64,000 nucleotides of DNA from Bacillus sp. ISL-45 (GCF_018613195.1 NZ_JAGGQQ010000005.1:215593-279592); one strand, 5' to 3'. Shown: positions 44,912-54,197, numbered from the stretch's first letter. Program-made: numbers and translations. The notes: generated from the letters alone by a model not told the origin.

Positions 44912-46264
44912 ATGCCTACAGTTGCTTTTCATACATTAGGTTGCAAGGTTAACCATTACGAAACAGAAGCCATTTGGCAGTTATTTAAGGAACAAGGATA
45001 CGAGAGAGTAGAATTTGAGTCTGCTTCAGATGTTTATGTCATCAATACCTGTACGGTAACGAATACAGGGGACAAGAAGAGCCGCCAGGTCATCCGCCGG
45101 GCTGTGCGTAAGAATCCGGACGCAGTTATTTGTGTTACCGGCTGCTATGCACAGACTTCTCCAGCAGAAATCATGGCGATTCCTGGAGTTGATATCGTCG
45201 TCGGTACACAGGACCGCGTAAAAATGCTTGGGTATATCGAACAGTACAAACAAGAGCGCCAGCCTATCAATGCTGTTGGCAATATCATGAAGAACCGTGT
45301 CTATGAGGAACTTGATGTACCTGCATTTACAGACCGTACAAGAGCTTCATTGAAAATCCAGGAAGGCTGCAACAACTTTTGCACCTTCTGTATTATTCCA
45401 TGGGCACGCGGTTTGATGAGATCCCGTGATCCACAGGAGGTCATTCGCCAGGCTCAGCAGCTTGTTGATGCCGGCTACAAGGAAATCGTCCTTACCGGTA
45501 TCCATACAGGCGGATATGGTGAAGACATGAAAGACTACAACCTAGCTGCATTGCTTAGAGATCTCGAAGCACAAGTCAAGGGTATAAAGCGTCTGCGAAT
45601 ATCTTCTATTGAAGCGAGTCAGATAACAGACGAAGTGATCGAGGTAATCGACCAATCCAATATTATCGTCCGCCACTTGCACATCCCGCTCCAATCTGGA
45701 TCTGACACAGTGTTGAAGCGCATGCGCCGTAAATACACTATGGAATTTTTCGGAGAGCGTCTAGACCGGCTAAAGGAAGTATTGCCAGGTCTTGCAGTTA
45801 CCTCTGATATCATTGTCGGTTTCCCGGGTGAAACAGATGAAGAATTTATGGAAACCTATAATTTCATCAAGAAGCATCAATTCTCAGAGCTGCATGTTTT
45901 CCCTTATTCAAAACGGACAGGCACTCCTGCTGCGAGAATGGAAGACCAGGTGGACGAAGAAGTGAAAAACGAACGTGTTCATAGATTGATTGAGCTTTCC
46001 AATCAGCTTGCAAAGGAATATGCCTCACAATTTGAAAATGAAGTGCTTGAAGTGATTCCTGAAGAAATCTATAAGGAAGAGCCAGACAGCGGACTTTATG
46101 TAGGTTATACAGACAACTATTTGAAAGTAGTCTTCCCTGCTGCTGAAGAGATGATCGGTAAAATTGTGAAGGTCAAGATTGTGAAAGCAGGCTATCCTTA
46201 CAATGAAGGGCAATTTGTCCGAATACTTGAAGATGAAATTGTAGCTGAACAAGCTGTTATATAG
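44912..46264 (+). CDS. mtaB: tRNA t6A37 methylthiotransferase MtaB
   Basis: A 450-residue radical SAM methylthiotransferase that forms ms2t6A at position 37 of ANN-decoding tRNAs. The N-terminal domain holds LGCKVNHYE and two further cysteines; the radical SAM motif is CNNFCTFC; a C-terminal TRAM domain binds tRNA. ATG 44912 follows GGGGTGA, which overlaps the end of rsmE. A strong terminator follows. Confidence 0.95.
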   Translation: MPTVAFHTLGCKVNHYETEAIWQLFKEQGYERVEFESASDVYVINTCTVTNTGDKKSRQVIRRAVRKNPDAVICVTGCYAQTSPAEIMAIPGVDIVVGTQDRVKMLGYIEQYKQERQPINAVGNIMKNRVYEELDVPAFTDRTRASLKIQEGCNNFCTFCIIPWARGLMRSRDPQEVIRQAQQLVDAGYKEIVLTGIHTGGYGEDMKDYNLAALLRDLEAQVKGIKRLRISSIEASQITDEVIEVIDQSNIIVRHLHIPLQSGSDTVLKRMRRKYTMEFFGERLDRLKEVLPGLAVTSDIIVGFPGETDEEFMETYNFIKKHQFSELHVFPYSKRTGTPAARMEDQVDEEVKNERVHRLIELSNQLAKEYASQFENEVLEVIPEEIYKEEPDSGLYVGYTDNYLKVVFPAAEEMIGKIVKVKIVKAGYPYNEGQFVRILEDEIVAEQAVI

Positions 46265-46273
46265 TGGAATGGG

Positions 46274-46303
46274 AAAGAGCTGGCAAAATGCCAGCTCTTT
46301 TTT
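46274..46303 (+). terminator. mtaB terminator
   Basis: AAAGAGCTGGC pairs with GCCAGCTCTTT around AAAAT, then a T-run. Confidence 0.9.
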
Positions 46304-46361
46304 AAATTTAAGGGCCGGTTTAGTTAGATAACGACCAGTTATTAGAGTAAGTTTTCAACCA

Positions 46362-47294
46362 CTAATTACGTTCTTCTTTCCCATGAAGGAATTCAATCAT
46401 CCTGCCGAATTTCTCGGCAACAGGAAGAACGAGCAATGAAGCGATTATGTTGTAAACGACACTGACATGAGCCAGCTGGACCTCGGGTCTTGCGGCAGTC
46501 ATGGGAGCAAGTGCAGCAACATGGTCGATGAAAGGATAGAAGACTGCCGCGCCTGCGATATTCAGCCACACGTGCGCAAACGCTGTAAGCCTGGCCTCTT
46601 TGCCGGCACCTATGGACGCCAGCATGGCGGTAATGCATGTGCCAATATTCGCACCGAGCATCCCCGCAATTGCTGAATCCATGCTTAATGTTCCTTCAGA
46701 TAAAAATCCCATGATGATCCCAGTCATCGCGGTGCTTGATTGGATCATGGCTGTTACAATCGTGCCTGTCAGGATGCTGATTAAATGGCTGTTGTTCAGA
46801 TTTGCGAGTGCAGCCTCAACAATTGGCAAGCTGGTCACAGGGTCAGCAAGGAAAGTGAAACCGCGCATTGCAGCGAAAACAGCAGCAATCCCAAAAGAAA
46901 TTGCACCGATGTTTTGCCATGTTTTATTTCGCGATACCATTAAAATCGCACCAATAACAGCGAATGGCACGATAAATGCATCGATGTTGAAAGTGATGAT
47001 TTCAAGGGTGAAGGTTGTCCCTATATTTGATCCAAGGATAATCCCGATGGATTGTGAGAATTTCAGCAGGCCGGCAGAAATCAATCCAATAGTAATCACC
47101 ATGACAGCTGAACTGCTATGCAAAAGGGCTGTAACTATGGTTCCGGCCATCAATCCTTTAAGTGGTGTATCAGTCATGATGGTCAGCCAGTTCTTCATTC
47201 TGCTTGCGGAAAGTTCGAACAAGCCTTTCCGAAGCAATGTCATTCCGCCAATGAACACAGCGAGAAACAATAGGAAAAATAATAGATAGACCAT
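46362..47294 (-). CDS. yqeW: YqeW, Na/Pi-cotransporter family protein
   Basis: A 310-residue membrane protein with two inverted repeats of the Na/phosphate cotransporter family; the signature serine-rich motifs are LLHSSSAVM and MIQSSTAMTG. At least eight hydrophobic helices are visible. It lies between mtaB and rpsU, on the opposite strand, as yqeW does in B. subtilis. GGAGGGGGAGT precedes the ATG. Actual substrate is untested. Confidence 0.9.
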   Translation of the reverse strand: MVYLLFFLLFLAVFIGGMTLLRKGLFELSASRMKNWLTIMTDTPLKGLMAGTIVTALLHSSSAVMVITIGLISAGLLKFSQSIGIILGSNIGTTFTLEIITFNIDAFIVPFAVIGAILMVSRNKTWQNIGAISFGIAAVFAAMRGFTFLADPVTSLPIVEAALANLNNSHLISILTGTIVTAMIQSSTAMTGIIMGFLSEGTLSMDSAIAGMLGANIGTCITAMLASIGAGKEARLTAFAHVWLNIAGAAVFYPFIDHVAALAPMTAARPEVQLAHVSVVYNIIASLLVLPVAEKFGRMIEFLHGKEERN

Positions 47295-47410
47295 AGGACT
47301 CCCCCTCCCATTTAAATGTATGAAAAGGAGTGCGGGACATGCTAATTAATTTTTCAGTCTGTATGATATCCTGCAAAAGTATATAATGTAAAAACAAGGG
47401 CTAAATACAG

Positions 47411-47439
47411 TTGACCTCCTGCCAGTGATATATTATAAT
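47411..47439 (+). promoter_or_regulatory. Sigma-A promoter of rpsU-yqeY
   Basis: TTGACC (47411-47416), an exact 17-bp spacer and a perfect TATAAT (47434-47439). A small ACATGG/CCATGT hairpin (47448-47463) lies in the leader. Confidence 0.75.
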
Positions 47440-47505
47440 TGCAAGGTACATGGTTTCCCATGTGTTTTGGTGTTAGTGTGTTGTGCTCGGAGGGAGGGAA
47501 AGAGA

Positions 47506-47679
47506 ATGTCTAAAACTGTCGTTCGTAAAAACGAATCGCTTGAAGATGCTCTTCGACGCTTCAAACGTACTGTATCTAAATCAGGTACTATCCAAGAAGC
47601 TAGAAAGCGCGAATTCTACGAAAAACCTAGTGTAAAGCGTAAGAAAAAGTCTGAAGCTGCTAGAAAACGCAAGTTCTAA
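47506..47679 (+). CDS. rpsU: 30S ribosomal protein S21
   Basis: A 57-residue basic ribosomal protein beginning [20 protein letters not shown] and ending in a lysine/arginine-rich tail. ATG 47506 follows GGAGGGAGGG. It is transcribed with yqeY 17 bp downstream. Confidence 0.97.
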   Translation: MSKTVVRKNESLEDALRRFKRTVSKSGTIQEARKREFYEKPSVKRKKKSEAARKRKF

Positions 47680-47696
47680 GAGAGGGTGGAATCAAC

Positions 47697-48143
47697 TTGA
47701 GCCTGCTCGAGCGTTTAAATAATGATATGAAACAAGCGATGAAGAACAAAGAAAAGGACAGACTCACGACGATTCGGATGGTCAAAGCATCCCTGCAAAA
47801 CGAAGCAATCAAGTTCGGCAAGCAGGAACTATCCGAAGAAGAAGAGTTAACTGTACTTTCTCGTGAAGTGAAACAACGCAAAGATTCCCTCCAGGAATTT
47901 GAAAAAGCTGGTCGTCAAGACCTCGTTGAAAAGATACAAACAGAATTAAAGCATGTCGAAATTTACATGCCACAGCAGCTTAGCGAAGAAGAAGTGACGA
48001 CAATCGTCAAAGAAGCTATCGCAGAGACCGGTGCGGCATCTAAAGCCGATATGGGTAGAGTAATGGCTGTCCTTATGCCTAAAGTTAAAGGTAAAGCAGA
48101 CGGATCTCTCGTTAATAAACTTGTACAACAACACCTTTCATAA
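47697..48143 (+). CDS. yqeY: YqeY, GatB/YqeY domain protein
   Basis: A 148-residue helical protein sharing the tRNA-binding-like tail domain of the amidotransferase subunit GatB ([22 protein letters not shown]). The TTG start follows GAGGGTGG. It lies directly after rpsU, a conserved pair. Function is not established, but tRNA contact is plausible. Confidence 0.92.
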   Translation: MSLLERLNNDMKQAMKNKEKDRLTTIRMVKASLQNEAIKFGKQELSEEEELTVLSREVKQRKDSLQEFEKAGRQDLVEKIQTELKHVEIYMPQQLSEEEVTTIVKEAIAETGAASKADMGRVMAVLMPKVKGKADGSLVNKLVQQHLS

Positions 48144-48151
48144 AAAGCTCG

Positions 48152-48181
48152 AAGGCCGCAGGATATTCTTGCGGCCTTTTT
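48152..48181 (+). terminator. rpsU-yqeY terminator
   Basis: AAGGCCGCA pairs with TGCGGCCTT, then TTTT. The 48182-48467 stretch beyond has no gene I trust; on its minus strand an isolated AAGGAGGTGA at about 48262-48271 precedes only an 8-codon ORF. Confidence 0.85.
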
Positions 48182-48467
48182 AGCGCATACTAAAATGTGT
48201 CCTGCGATGATGCTTTGTGTTATGTTGATTAATATACATATTGATGGTGACTCACTCGGTTCACCTCCTTCTATCAGCCAGAAAGAGGGCTTGGTACCAC
48301 AAAATGTTACATAGAAACATTCTATAGGCCTAAGACGAGACCGGAGCCTCAAAAAGGTCACATTGCACATTCAATAACCAGGATGTAGAAGTATGACGGG
48401 CCATCTTAACAATAAATTGTAACTTTTCTGTCCGAGGTAAATAAGTTGAAAATCTGTTGGAAATCAA

Positions 48468-48496
48468 TGAAACCTTTTGGGGTTCAATTGCGTATT
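48468..48496 (+). promoter_or_regulatory. Sigma-W type promoter of yqeZ-floA-yqfB
   Basis: TGAAAC (48468-48473), a 17-bp spacer and CGTATT (48491-48496) match the extracytoplasmic sigma-W consensus of TGAAAC and CGTA. The same operon is in the B. subtilis sigma-W regulon, so cell-envelope stress control appears conserved. Confidence 0.8.
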
Positions 48497-48534
48497 ACCA
48501 CTATGGCCTTATATTTATGAATGGAGGTGCCGAT

Positions 48535-49854
48535 TTGAAAATAAAATCAGTGATTGCGAGCATCATCATCCTCTTGTCACTGGCTAGCTGGATCTATCCG
48601 TTCACGGCAGATGCTGATCAAAAAGTGGTCTATGTGGTGCCGATTGAAGAAACAGTGGAGAAGGGCCTGCTTGCCTTCCTGGAGAGAGCTGTTAAAGAGG
48701 CAGAAGAGGCTGGTGCGGAAGCAATCATTTTTGATGTGAATACACCTGGCGGGGCGGTTGACGCAGCTGGCGGTATTGGAAAGCTGCTGACAGGCACTGA
48801 CTTAAAAACTGTGGCATTCGTCAATAAGCAGGCATTATCCGCAGGTGCATATATTTCCCTGAATACTGATGAAATTTATATGGTTCCCGGTTCTACAATG
48901 GGATCGGCTGCAATCATCGACCAGCAGGGCAATACCGCTGGGAAAAAAGCGGAGTCCTATTGGTTTGCTGCCATGAAAGCAGCAGCGGTTGAAAGCGGAC
49001 GGGATCCGATCTATGCCCAGGCGATGGCAGATGACAGCATCGACCTTCCGGAGCTTGGTGCAGGCAAAGGTGAGCTTCTTACCCTGACTGCAGAGCAGGC
49101 TCTCGATGTTGGCTATTCCGAGGGGACTGTTAAAAATCTCGATGAGTTATTGCAAAAACTAGGCTATGAGGATGCAGAGATCCGGAATGTGAACGAGACT
49201 TTCGCTGAAAAACTGGCGAGATTCATAACGCATCCAGTCGTTATCCCGATTTTGATGACAATCGGCAGTTTAGGGCTGGTTCTTGAGCTGTATTCTCCAG
49301 GATTTGGTCTGCCGGGAATTGCCGGCTTGTCCGCTTTGCTCCTATTCTTCTATGGGCACATGGTTGCCGGCCTGGCAGGTTTTGAGACATTGATTCTGTT
49401 CGCGCTTGGTGTTGGGCTAATATTGCTTGAGTTATTCATACCTGGAGGAATAGCCGGAATAATTGGGCTATTAGCAATCATTGGAAGCTTTTTTATGGCA
49501 TCGGATAATGTGGTCCATATGGGAATATCGTTATTGATTGCCTTGACTGCGTCCATCGTTTTATCTATTTTAATGATAAGGGTGTTTGGAAAAAAGATGA
49601 AATTTTTCAGAAGAATCATACTGACAGATTCAACAAGCACTGAAAAGGGTTATGTATCCAATAAAAACCGCCTGGAACTTATTGGGGTAGAAGGAATTAC
49701 GCTTACTCCCCTCAGACCTTCTGGAACGATCGTTGTTGAGGATGAACGCATTGATGCAGTCAGTGAGGGTGGGTTTATTGCAAAGGATAAGAGAGTTAGG
49801 ATTGTAAAAACGGAAGGTTCAAGAATTGTGGTCAGGGAGATTAGAGATATCTAA
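48535..49854 (+). CDS. yqeZ: YqeZ, NfeD-family membrane serine protease
   Basis: A 439-residue membrane protein. A signal or anchor helix (residues 1-22) is followed by a ClpP-like serine protease domain (DVNTPGGAVDAA, ALSAGAYISL, and GSTMGSAAII around the nucleophile), several membrane helices and a C-terminal NfeD OB-like domain. TTG 48535 follows GGAGGTG; an in-frame start at 48457 would place the sigma-W promoter inside the gene. It pairs with the flotillin gene that follows. Confidence 0.9.
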   Translation: MKIKSVIASIIILLSLASWIYPFTADADQKVVYVVPIEETVEKGLLAFLERAVKEAEEAGAEAIIFDVNTPGGAVDAAGGIGKLLTGTDLKTVAFVNKQALSAGAYISLNTDEIYMVPGSTMGSAAIIDQQGNTAGKKAESYWFAAMKAAAVESGRDPIYAQAMADDSIDLPELGAGKGELLTLTAEQALDVGYSEGTVKNLDELLQKLGYEDAEIRNVNETFAEKLARFITHPVVIPILMTIGSLGLVLELYSPGFGLPGIAGLSALLLFFYGHMVAGLAGFETLILFALGVGLILLELFIPGGIAGIIGLLAIIGSFFMASDNVVHMGISLLIALTASIVLSILMIRVFGKKMKFFRRIILTDSTSTEKGYVSNKNRLELIGVEGITLTPLRPSGTIVVEDERIDAVSEGGFIAKDKRVRIVKTEGSRIVVREIRDI

Positions 49855-49932
49855 TTTGTTCTTTCATTGTATTGTTCATTAGGCATTCTTGCCGCGACGA
49901 ATCGGTGAAGCAACAAGTAGAGATAAATACCA

Positions 49933-49978
49933 ATGGTCTTTGAATTGAATTTGTAAAATGAGAAGATTCAAAGACCAT
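49933..49978. repeat. Perfect 12-bp inverted repeat upstream of floA
   Basis: ATGGTCTTTGAA (49933-49944) and TTCAAAGACCAT (49967-49978) are exact reverse complements 22 bp apart, 28 bp before the floA start. The outer nine bases, ATGGTCTTT, are the same as the arms of array 3 units. Confidence 0.75.
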
Positions 49979-50006
49979 GGAATAATATTTTTAGGAGGCA
50001 GTTCAT

Positions 50007-51002
50007 ATGGATGCAAGTACAGCATTTGTTTTAGTGGCTATTGCACTTGGGATCATTTTCCTTGGTGTATTGCTGACATTCGTACCGGTAATGCTCTGGA
50101 TTTCAGCATTAGCAGCAGGTGTCAGGGTCAGCATTTTTACGCTGATTGGTATGAGATTAAGAAGGGTTATCCCAAGCAGGGTCATCAATCCGATGATCAA
50201 GGCGCACAAAGCAGGCCTAAATGTAACAACGAACCAGCTTGAAAGTCACTATCTTGCCGGAGGTAATGTTGACAGGGTAGTAAACGCCCTGATTGCTGCA
50301 CACCGTGCGAATATTGAGCTTTCATTCGAAAGAGCGGCAGCAATTGACCTTGCAGGCCGTGATGTACTGGAAGCGGTACAGATGAGTGTTAATCCGAAAG
50401 TAATTGAAACACCATTCATCGCTGGTGTGGCAATGGATGGTATCGAAGTAAAGGCGAAAGCCAGGATTACAGTAAGAGCGAACATCGACAGACTTGTCGG
50501 GGGTGCTGGTGAAGAGACAATCGTTGCCCGTGTAGGTGAGGGAATTGTATCGACAATCGGTTCTTCTGACAATCATAAAAAAGTGTTGGAAAATCCGGAT
50601 ATGATTTCGCAAACAGTCCTTTCAAAAGGTCTGGATGCGGGTACAGCGTTCGAAATCTTATCGATTGACATCGCGGACGTTGATATCGGCAAGAACATCG
50701 GTGCCGAGCTCCAGACAGAGCAGGCGGAAGCTGATAAGAAGATTGCCCAGGCGAAAGCGGAAGAGCGCCGCGCTATGGCTGTAGCACAAGAACAGGAAAT
50801 GAAGGCGCGCGTTGAGGAAATGAGAGCGAAAGTTGTCGAGGCGGAAGCAACTGTACCATTGGCAATGGCAGAAGCGCTACGTGAAGGAAACATCGGCGTA
50901 ATGGATTATATGAATATCCAGAATATCGAAGCAGATACAGATATGAGAGGATCCATTGGCAAGCTTTCAAACAATAAAAAAGATGACAAAAATAATAATT
51001 GA
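50007..51002 (+). CDS. floA: Flotillin-like protein FloA
   Basis: A 331-residue SPFH-type scaffold protein of functional membrane microdomains. An N-terminal membrane hairpin (about residues 5-45), the SPFH domain ([19 protein letters not shown]) and a coiled-coil region rich in A, E and K (about 235-290: [20 protein letters not shown]) are in order. TTAGGAGGCAG precedes the ATG. It shares the sigma-W operon with yqeZ. Confidence 0.96.
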   Translation: MDASTAFVLVAIALGIIFLGVLLTFVPVMLWISALAAGVRVSIFTLIGMRLRRVIPSRVINPMIKAHKAGLNVTTNQLESHYLAGGNVDRVVNALIAAHRANIELSFERAAAIDLAGRDVLEAVQMSVNPKVIETPFIAGVAMDGIEVKAKARITVRANIDRLVGGAGEETIVARVGEGIVSTIGSSDNHKKVLENPDMISQTVLSKGLDAGTAFEILSIDIADVDIGKNIGAELQTEQAEADKKIAQAKAEERRAMAVAQEQEMKARVEEMRAKVVEAEATVPLAMAEALREGNIGVMDYMNIQNIEADTDMRGSIGKLSNNKKDDKNNN

Positions 51003-51036
51003 TGCGAGAACCCGTTAAAAGAAAGGGGGGCTCCTC

Positions 51037-51591
51037 ATGGAAATTTTATTTGAATTGTTCAGTAATCCTATAGCCCTGTTTATTCTGATCGGGGTAATCT
51101 CCAGTCTTTTCAACAAAAAGAGGCCGGACGGCCAACAGCCGCAGCGCCGCCCGGTCAGGCCGCCCGGTCCTGTGCAGCAGCCTGGACCAGCAAGGCAGCC
51201 TCGTCCTGCCCCTGCCAGGAGACAGCCGGCAGAGGCAAGAGGTCAGTCTCGATCTGAAATTGGAAAGGATAATCGCAGAGAATCAGATAGAAGCCGGGAA
51301 TCAGAAAAACAGGTCCCTGGTGAAACTGGTGTTGAAATCATTAATGATCTTCAAAAGGTTTATCTGGAAAGAAAGCATCAGTCTGAGGAGCAGATGAACA
51401 AAGAGAGATCAAGTAAAGGCAGGATGTCAGCTGGTGAATCATCGGGCCGTTTGAAGCAAAAGAGAGAGGAAAAAGTACCGGAAGTTGTCTTCGAGCCAGA
51501 CAGGGACACTCTGGTAGAAGGAATAATTTGGGCCGAAATCCTTGGCAAACCAAGGGCGAAAAGGGCATACAACCCTGTCAGGAGAACTTAG
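51037..51591 (+). CDS. YqfB-position membrane protein, uncharacterised
   Basis: A 184-residue protein with an N-terminal membrane helix (about residues 4-24), a P/R/Q-rich low-complexity linker (about 30-75), a charged helical stretch and a conserved-looking C-terminus (LVEGIIWAEILGKPRAKRAY). It follows floA by 34 bp, where B. subtilis has yqfB. I do not recognise a known domain. GAAAGGGGGG precedes the ATG. A sigma-W envelope role is inferred from the operon. Confidence 0.75.
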   Translation: MEILFELFSNPIALFILIGVISSLFNKKRPDGQQPQRRPVRPPGPVQQPGPARQPRPAPARRQPAEARGQSRSEIGKDNRRESDRSRESEKQVPGETGVEIINDLQKVYLERKHQSEEQMNKERSSKGRMSAGESSGRLKQKREEKVPEVVFEPDRDTLVEGIIWAEILGKPRAKRAYNPVRRT

Positions 51592-51657
51592 TCAAAGAAT
51601 TAGCCTGCTTGCAGTGGTTTTGAAAGAATGCGTATCCATAAAGTTAAAAATGGTGCT

Positions 51658-51708
51658 AGAACCTCCTTTTTTCTCATACATATGAGATGAAAGGGGGTTC
51701 TTTTTTTT
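51658..51708 (+). terminator. yqfB terminator whose 3' arm holds the yqfC Shine-Dalgarno
   Basis: A near-perfect stem of about 19 bp: AGAACCTCCTTTT on the left and AAAGGGGGTTCT on the right, with CTCAT/ATGAG inside and a four-base loop. Eight T residues (51701-51708) follow and the yqfC ATG begins at 51709. The yqfC Shine-Dalgarno AAAGGGGG (51690-51697) is inside the stem. Confidence 0.85.
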
Positions 51709-51993
51709 ATGGCAAAAAAATGGGGCCAGTATGTACGCAAATGGATGACACAAAAAATGGATCTTCCTCAAGATGTCATGATGGATCTCCCTAGAATCAC
51801 GATGATTGGGCATGTCCATATTTATATAGAGAATCACCGGGGTCTGCTGGCATTTTCAGATGGCGAAGTGCGCCTGATGATAAAAGGGGGCCAGCTTCTC
51901 GTCAAGGGAAAAGCGTTTGTGATTAAGACAATATTGCCTGAGGAAATCTTGCTTGAAGGAAAAATAGATCAGGTTATTTATATAAATGATTGA
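51709..51993 (+). CDS. yqfC: YqfC, YabP/YqfC family sporulation protein
   Basis: A 94-residue protein of the YabP/YqfC family, with TMIGHVHIYIENHRGLLAF and GEVRLMIKGGQLLVKG. Family members are mother-cell sporulation proteins. The ATG directly follows a terminator T-tract and its Shine-Dalgarno is within that hairpin. yqfD follows after 15 bp. A CATACATA at 51675, inside the hairpin, resembles a sigma-E -10 box, but no good -35 is present. Confidence 0.92.
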   Translation: MAKKWGQYVRKWMTQKMDLPQDVMMDLPRITMIGHVHIYIENHRGLLAFSDGEVRLMIKGGQLLVKGKAFVIKTILPEEILLEGKIDQVIYIND

Positions 51994-52008
51994 TTGAGGG
52001 GGAGACGA

Positions 52009-53247
52009 ATGAAAAACCAATGGATGCACACCTTTTCTGGCACAGTAAAAGTAAAGTTGACTGGAAAGGGAATAGAAAGATTTTTAAATCAGCTGACACG
52101 TAATGGTGTTTCAATATGGAACGTCAAAAAACATGGATCAGAGGCCGTCACCTTTTATGTCGATCTCCAGGATGTAAAAAAGCTTAGGGTTCCAGCAAGG
52201 GACAGCAACTGTAAAATAAGGTTTTTAGAGAGGGCAGGGGGCCCTTTCTTTTTAAAAAAATTATGGACAAACAGTGGGTTTTTGGCCGGGGCATTCTTAT
52301 TCTTTGGTTTGATGATGCTTCTTTCGAACATGGTATGGGGTATAGAGATTAAAGGGGCGAGCCCGGCAACTGAACACCAGATTCGCAAGGAATTGGACAG
52401 AATGGGGATTGGAATCGGCAAATTGCAGTTATCTATAGACAGTGTGGAAAGTATCCAGAAGGAACTGACAGATAAAGTTGGGGCCCTGACATGGATTGGT
52501 GTGGAGTTAAAAGGGACGACCTATCATTTCCAGGCTGTAGAAAAGAGTGAGCCGGAAAAAGCAGAAGTAATAGGGCCGAGGCACCTGGTAGCTAAAAGAA
52601 AGGCTGCCATTGTCAAGATTTTTGTGGAAAAGGGCGAACCGGTGGTTGAAGTGAATGACTATGTTATGCCAGGCCAGCTTCTTGTTTCCGGTCTGTATGG
52701 AAAGGAAGATGATCTGAAAGTTGTGGCAGCCACTGGAGAAATTCTCGGTGAGACTTGGTATTCAACGAAGGTGGAATTGCCGTTGAAGAGTACGTTTCAG
52801 GTTTATAACGGGAATGAAAAAAAGAAATATTCACTAGTAGTCGCGGGAAGGGGTTTGCCAGTATGGGGATTCGGGAAACCTGAATTCAGTGAATATGAAA
52901 CCGAAGTGACTGAACAGCCTGTGAGATTTTTTAAGTGGGAACTCCCTTTAAAGGTTGAAAAAAAGACCATCCGGGAGCGGGAACAGGTAACACGTATTTA
53001 TTCGAGGCAGGAAGCGATCGAAAGTGCAAAAGATTTGGCGAGAAAGGATATAAAAAACTACCTTCCTGAAAATGCTATCATTAAAGGGGAAAAAATTTTA
53101 CATCAGTCAATCGAGAATGATAAAGTAAAGCTAACCACACATTTTACGATCATTGAAGATATAGCAGAAGGACAACCAATTATCAAGGAGACTGAGAATG
53201 ACAGCAGACTTAAAAACGATGGAAATACAACTAGCGAACCCAACTGA
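52009..53247 (+). CDS. yqfD: Sporulation protein YqfD
   Basis: A 412-residue membrane protein of the YqfD family. One central membrane helix (about residues 85-108: FLAGAFLFFGLMMLLSNMVW) separates an N-terminal cytosolic part from a large outer domain. ATG 52009 follows GAGGGGGAG. The last 50 bp overlap the start of phoH. It probably shares its transcript with yqfC. Confidence 0.93.
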   Translation: MKNQWMHTFSGTVKVKLTGKGIERFLNQLTRNGVSIWNVKKHGSEAVTFYVDLQDVKKLRVPARDSNCKIRFLERAGGPFFLKKLWTNSGFLAGAFLFFGLMMLLSNMVWGIEIKGASPATEHQIRKELDRMGIGIGKLQLSIDSVESIQKELTDKVGALTWIGVELKGTTYHFQAVEKSEPEKAEVIGPRHLVAKRKAAIVKIFVEKGEPVVEVNDYVMPGQLLVSGLYGKEDDLKVVAATGEILGETWYSTKVELPLKSTFQVYNGNEKKKYSLVVAGRGLPVWGFGKPEFSEYETEVTEQPVRFFKWELPLKVEKKTIREREQVTRIYSRQEAIESAKDLARKDIKNYLPENAIIKGEKILHQSIENDKVKLTTHFTIIEDIAEGQPIIKETENDSRLKNDGNTTSEPN

Positions 53248-54157
53248 AGCTATTTCATTATTCGGCAATGCAGATATGAACTTAAAGTTGATTGAACAGG
53301 AGCTTGGTGTCTCGATTGTGACCAGGGGAGAGTCAGTAGGAATCTCCGGACCTGAGGACAAGGTGGCGTTGGCCCAGGCTGTTTTGGTGAATCTGCTGGC
53401 CGTGATCCGCAAAGGAATCAGCATTAGCCAGAGAGAAGCTGTTTACGCTATACAAATGGCTGAAAAAGGTACTTTGGAATACTTCAAGGATCTATATGAT
53501 GAAGAAATCAGCAAAAATGTTAAGGGTAAATCGATCAGAGTCAAGACCCTTGGCCAAAGACACTATGTTAATGCTATCAAAAGCCGCGACCTGGTTTTCG
53601 GTATTGGACCAGCTGGTACTGGTAAGACGTATCTTGCGGTCGTAATGGCAGTCACGGCACTTAAAAATGGTACTGTGTCAAAAATCATCCTTACAAGACC
53701 GGCTGTAGAGGCAGGAGAAAGCCTTGGCTTCCTTCCGGGAGACTTGAAGGAGAAGGTGGATCCTTATCTTCGCCCATTATATGATGCCCTTCACGATATC
53801 CTTGGCACGGAACATACATTGCGCCTGATTGAAAGAGGAACGATTGAAATTGCGCCTCTTGCCTATATGAGAGGAAGAACACTAGATGATGCATTTGTGA
53901 TCCTGGACGAGGCACAGAATACAACACAAGCCCAGATGAAGATGTTCCTGACTCGACTCGGATTTGGGTCTAAAATGATCATAACTGGGGATACATCACA
54001 GATTGATTTGCCAAAAGGTGCTAAATCAGGGCTGGTAGAAGCAGAAAAAGTCCTGAAGGATGTCTCCGGACTATCCTTTATACACCTTGAACAGGCTGAT
54101 GTAGTGCGACATCCACTTGTCGGCCGAATCATAGAGGCCTATGGTAAAACCGAATAA
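53198..54157 (+). CDS. phoH: PhoH family ATPase
   Basis: A 319-residue PhoH-like P-loop protein, related to RNA helicase-type ATPases. An N-terminal KH-like region (about 1-90) precedes Walker A GPAGTGKT (137-144) and Walker B FVILDEAQN. ATG 53198 follows AAGGAGAC and overlaps yqfD by 50 bp. Conserved linkage to ybeY suggests an RNA-processing role. Confidence 0.94.
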   Translation: MTADLKTMEIQLANPTEAISLFGNADMNLKLIEQELGVSIVTRGESVGISGPEDKVALAQAVLVNLLAVIRKGISISQREAVYAIQMAEKGTLEYFKDLYDEEISKNVKGKSIRVKTLGQRHYVNAIKSRDLVFGIGPAGTGKTYLAVVMAVTALKNGTVSKIILTRPAVEAGESLGFLPGDLKEKVDPYLRPLYDALHDILGTEHTLRLIERGTIEIAPLAYMRGRTLDDAFVILDEAQNTTQAQMKMFLTRLGFGSKMIITGDTSQIDLPKGAKSGLVEAEKVLKDVSGLSFIHLEQADVVRHPLVGRIIEAYGKTE

Positions 54158-54163
54158 CATTTC

Positions 54164-54197
54164 AGTCCGCTCTTGGTAAAACGAGGGCGGACTTTTG
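54164..54197 (+). terminator. phoH terminator
   Basis: AGTCCGC pairs with GCGGACT, extended by CTC/GAG, then TTTT. Confidence 0.75.

Noticed and set aside
46600-47289. 229-codon ORF opposite yqeW
   Set aside because: It is exactly antisense to a membrane protein gene with clear Na/Pi motifs. Its composition is a complement shadow.
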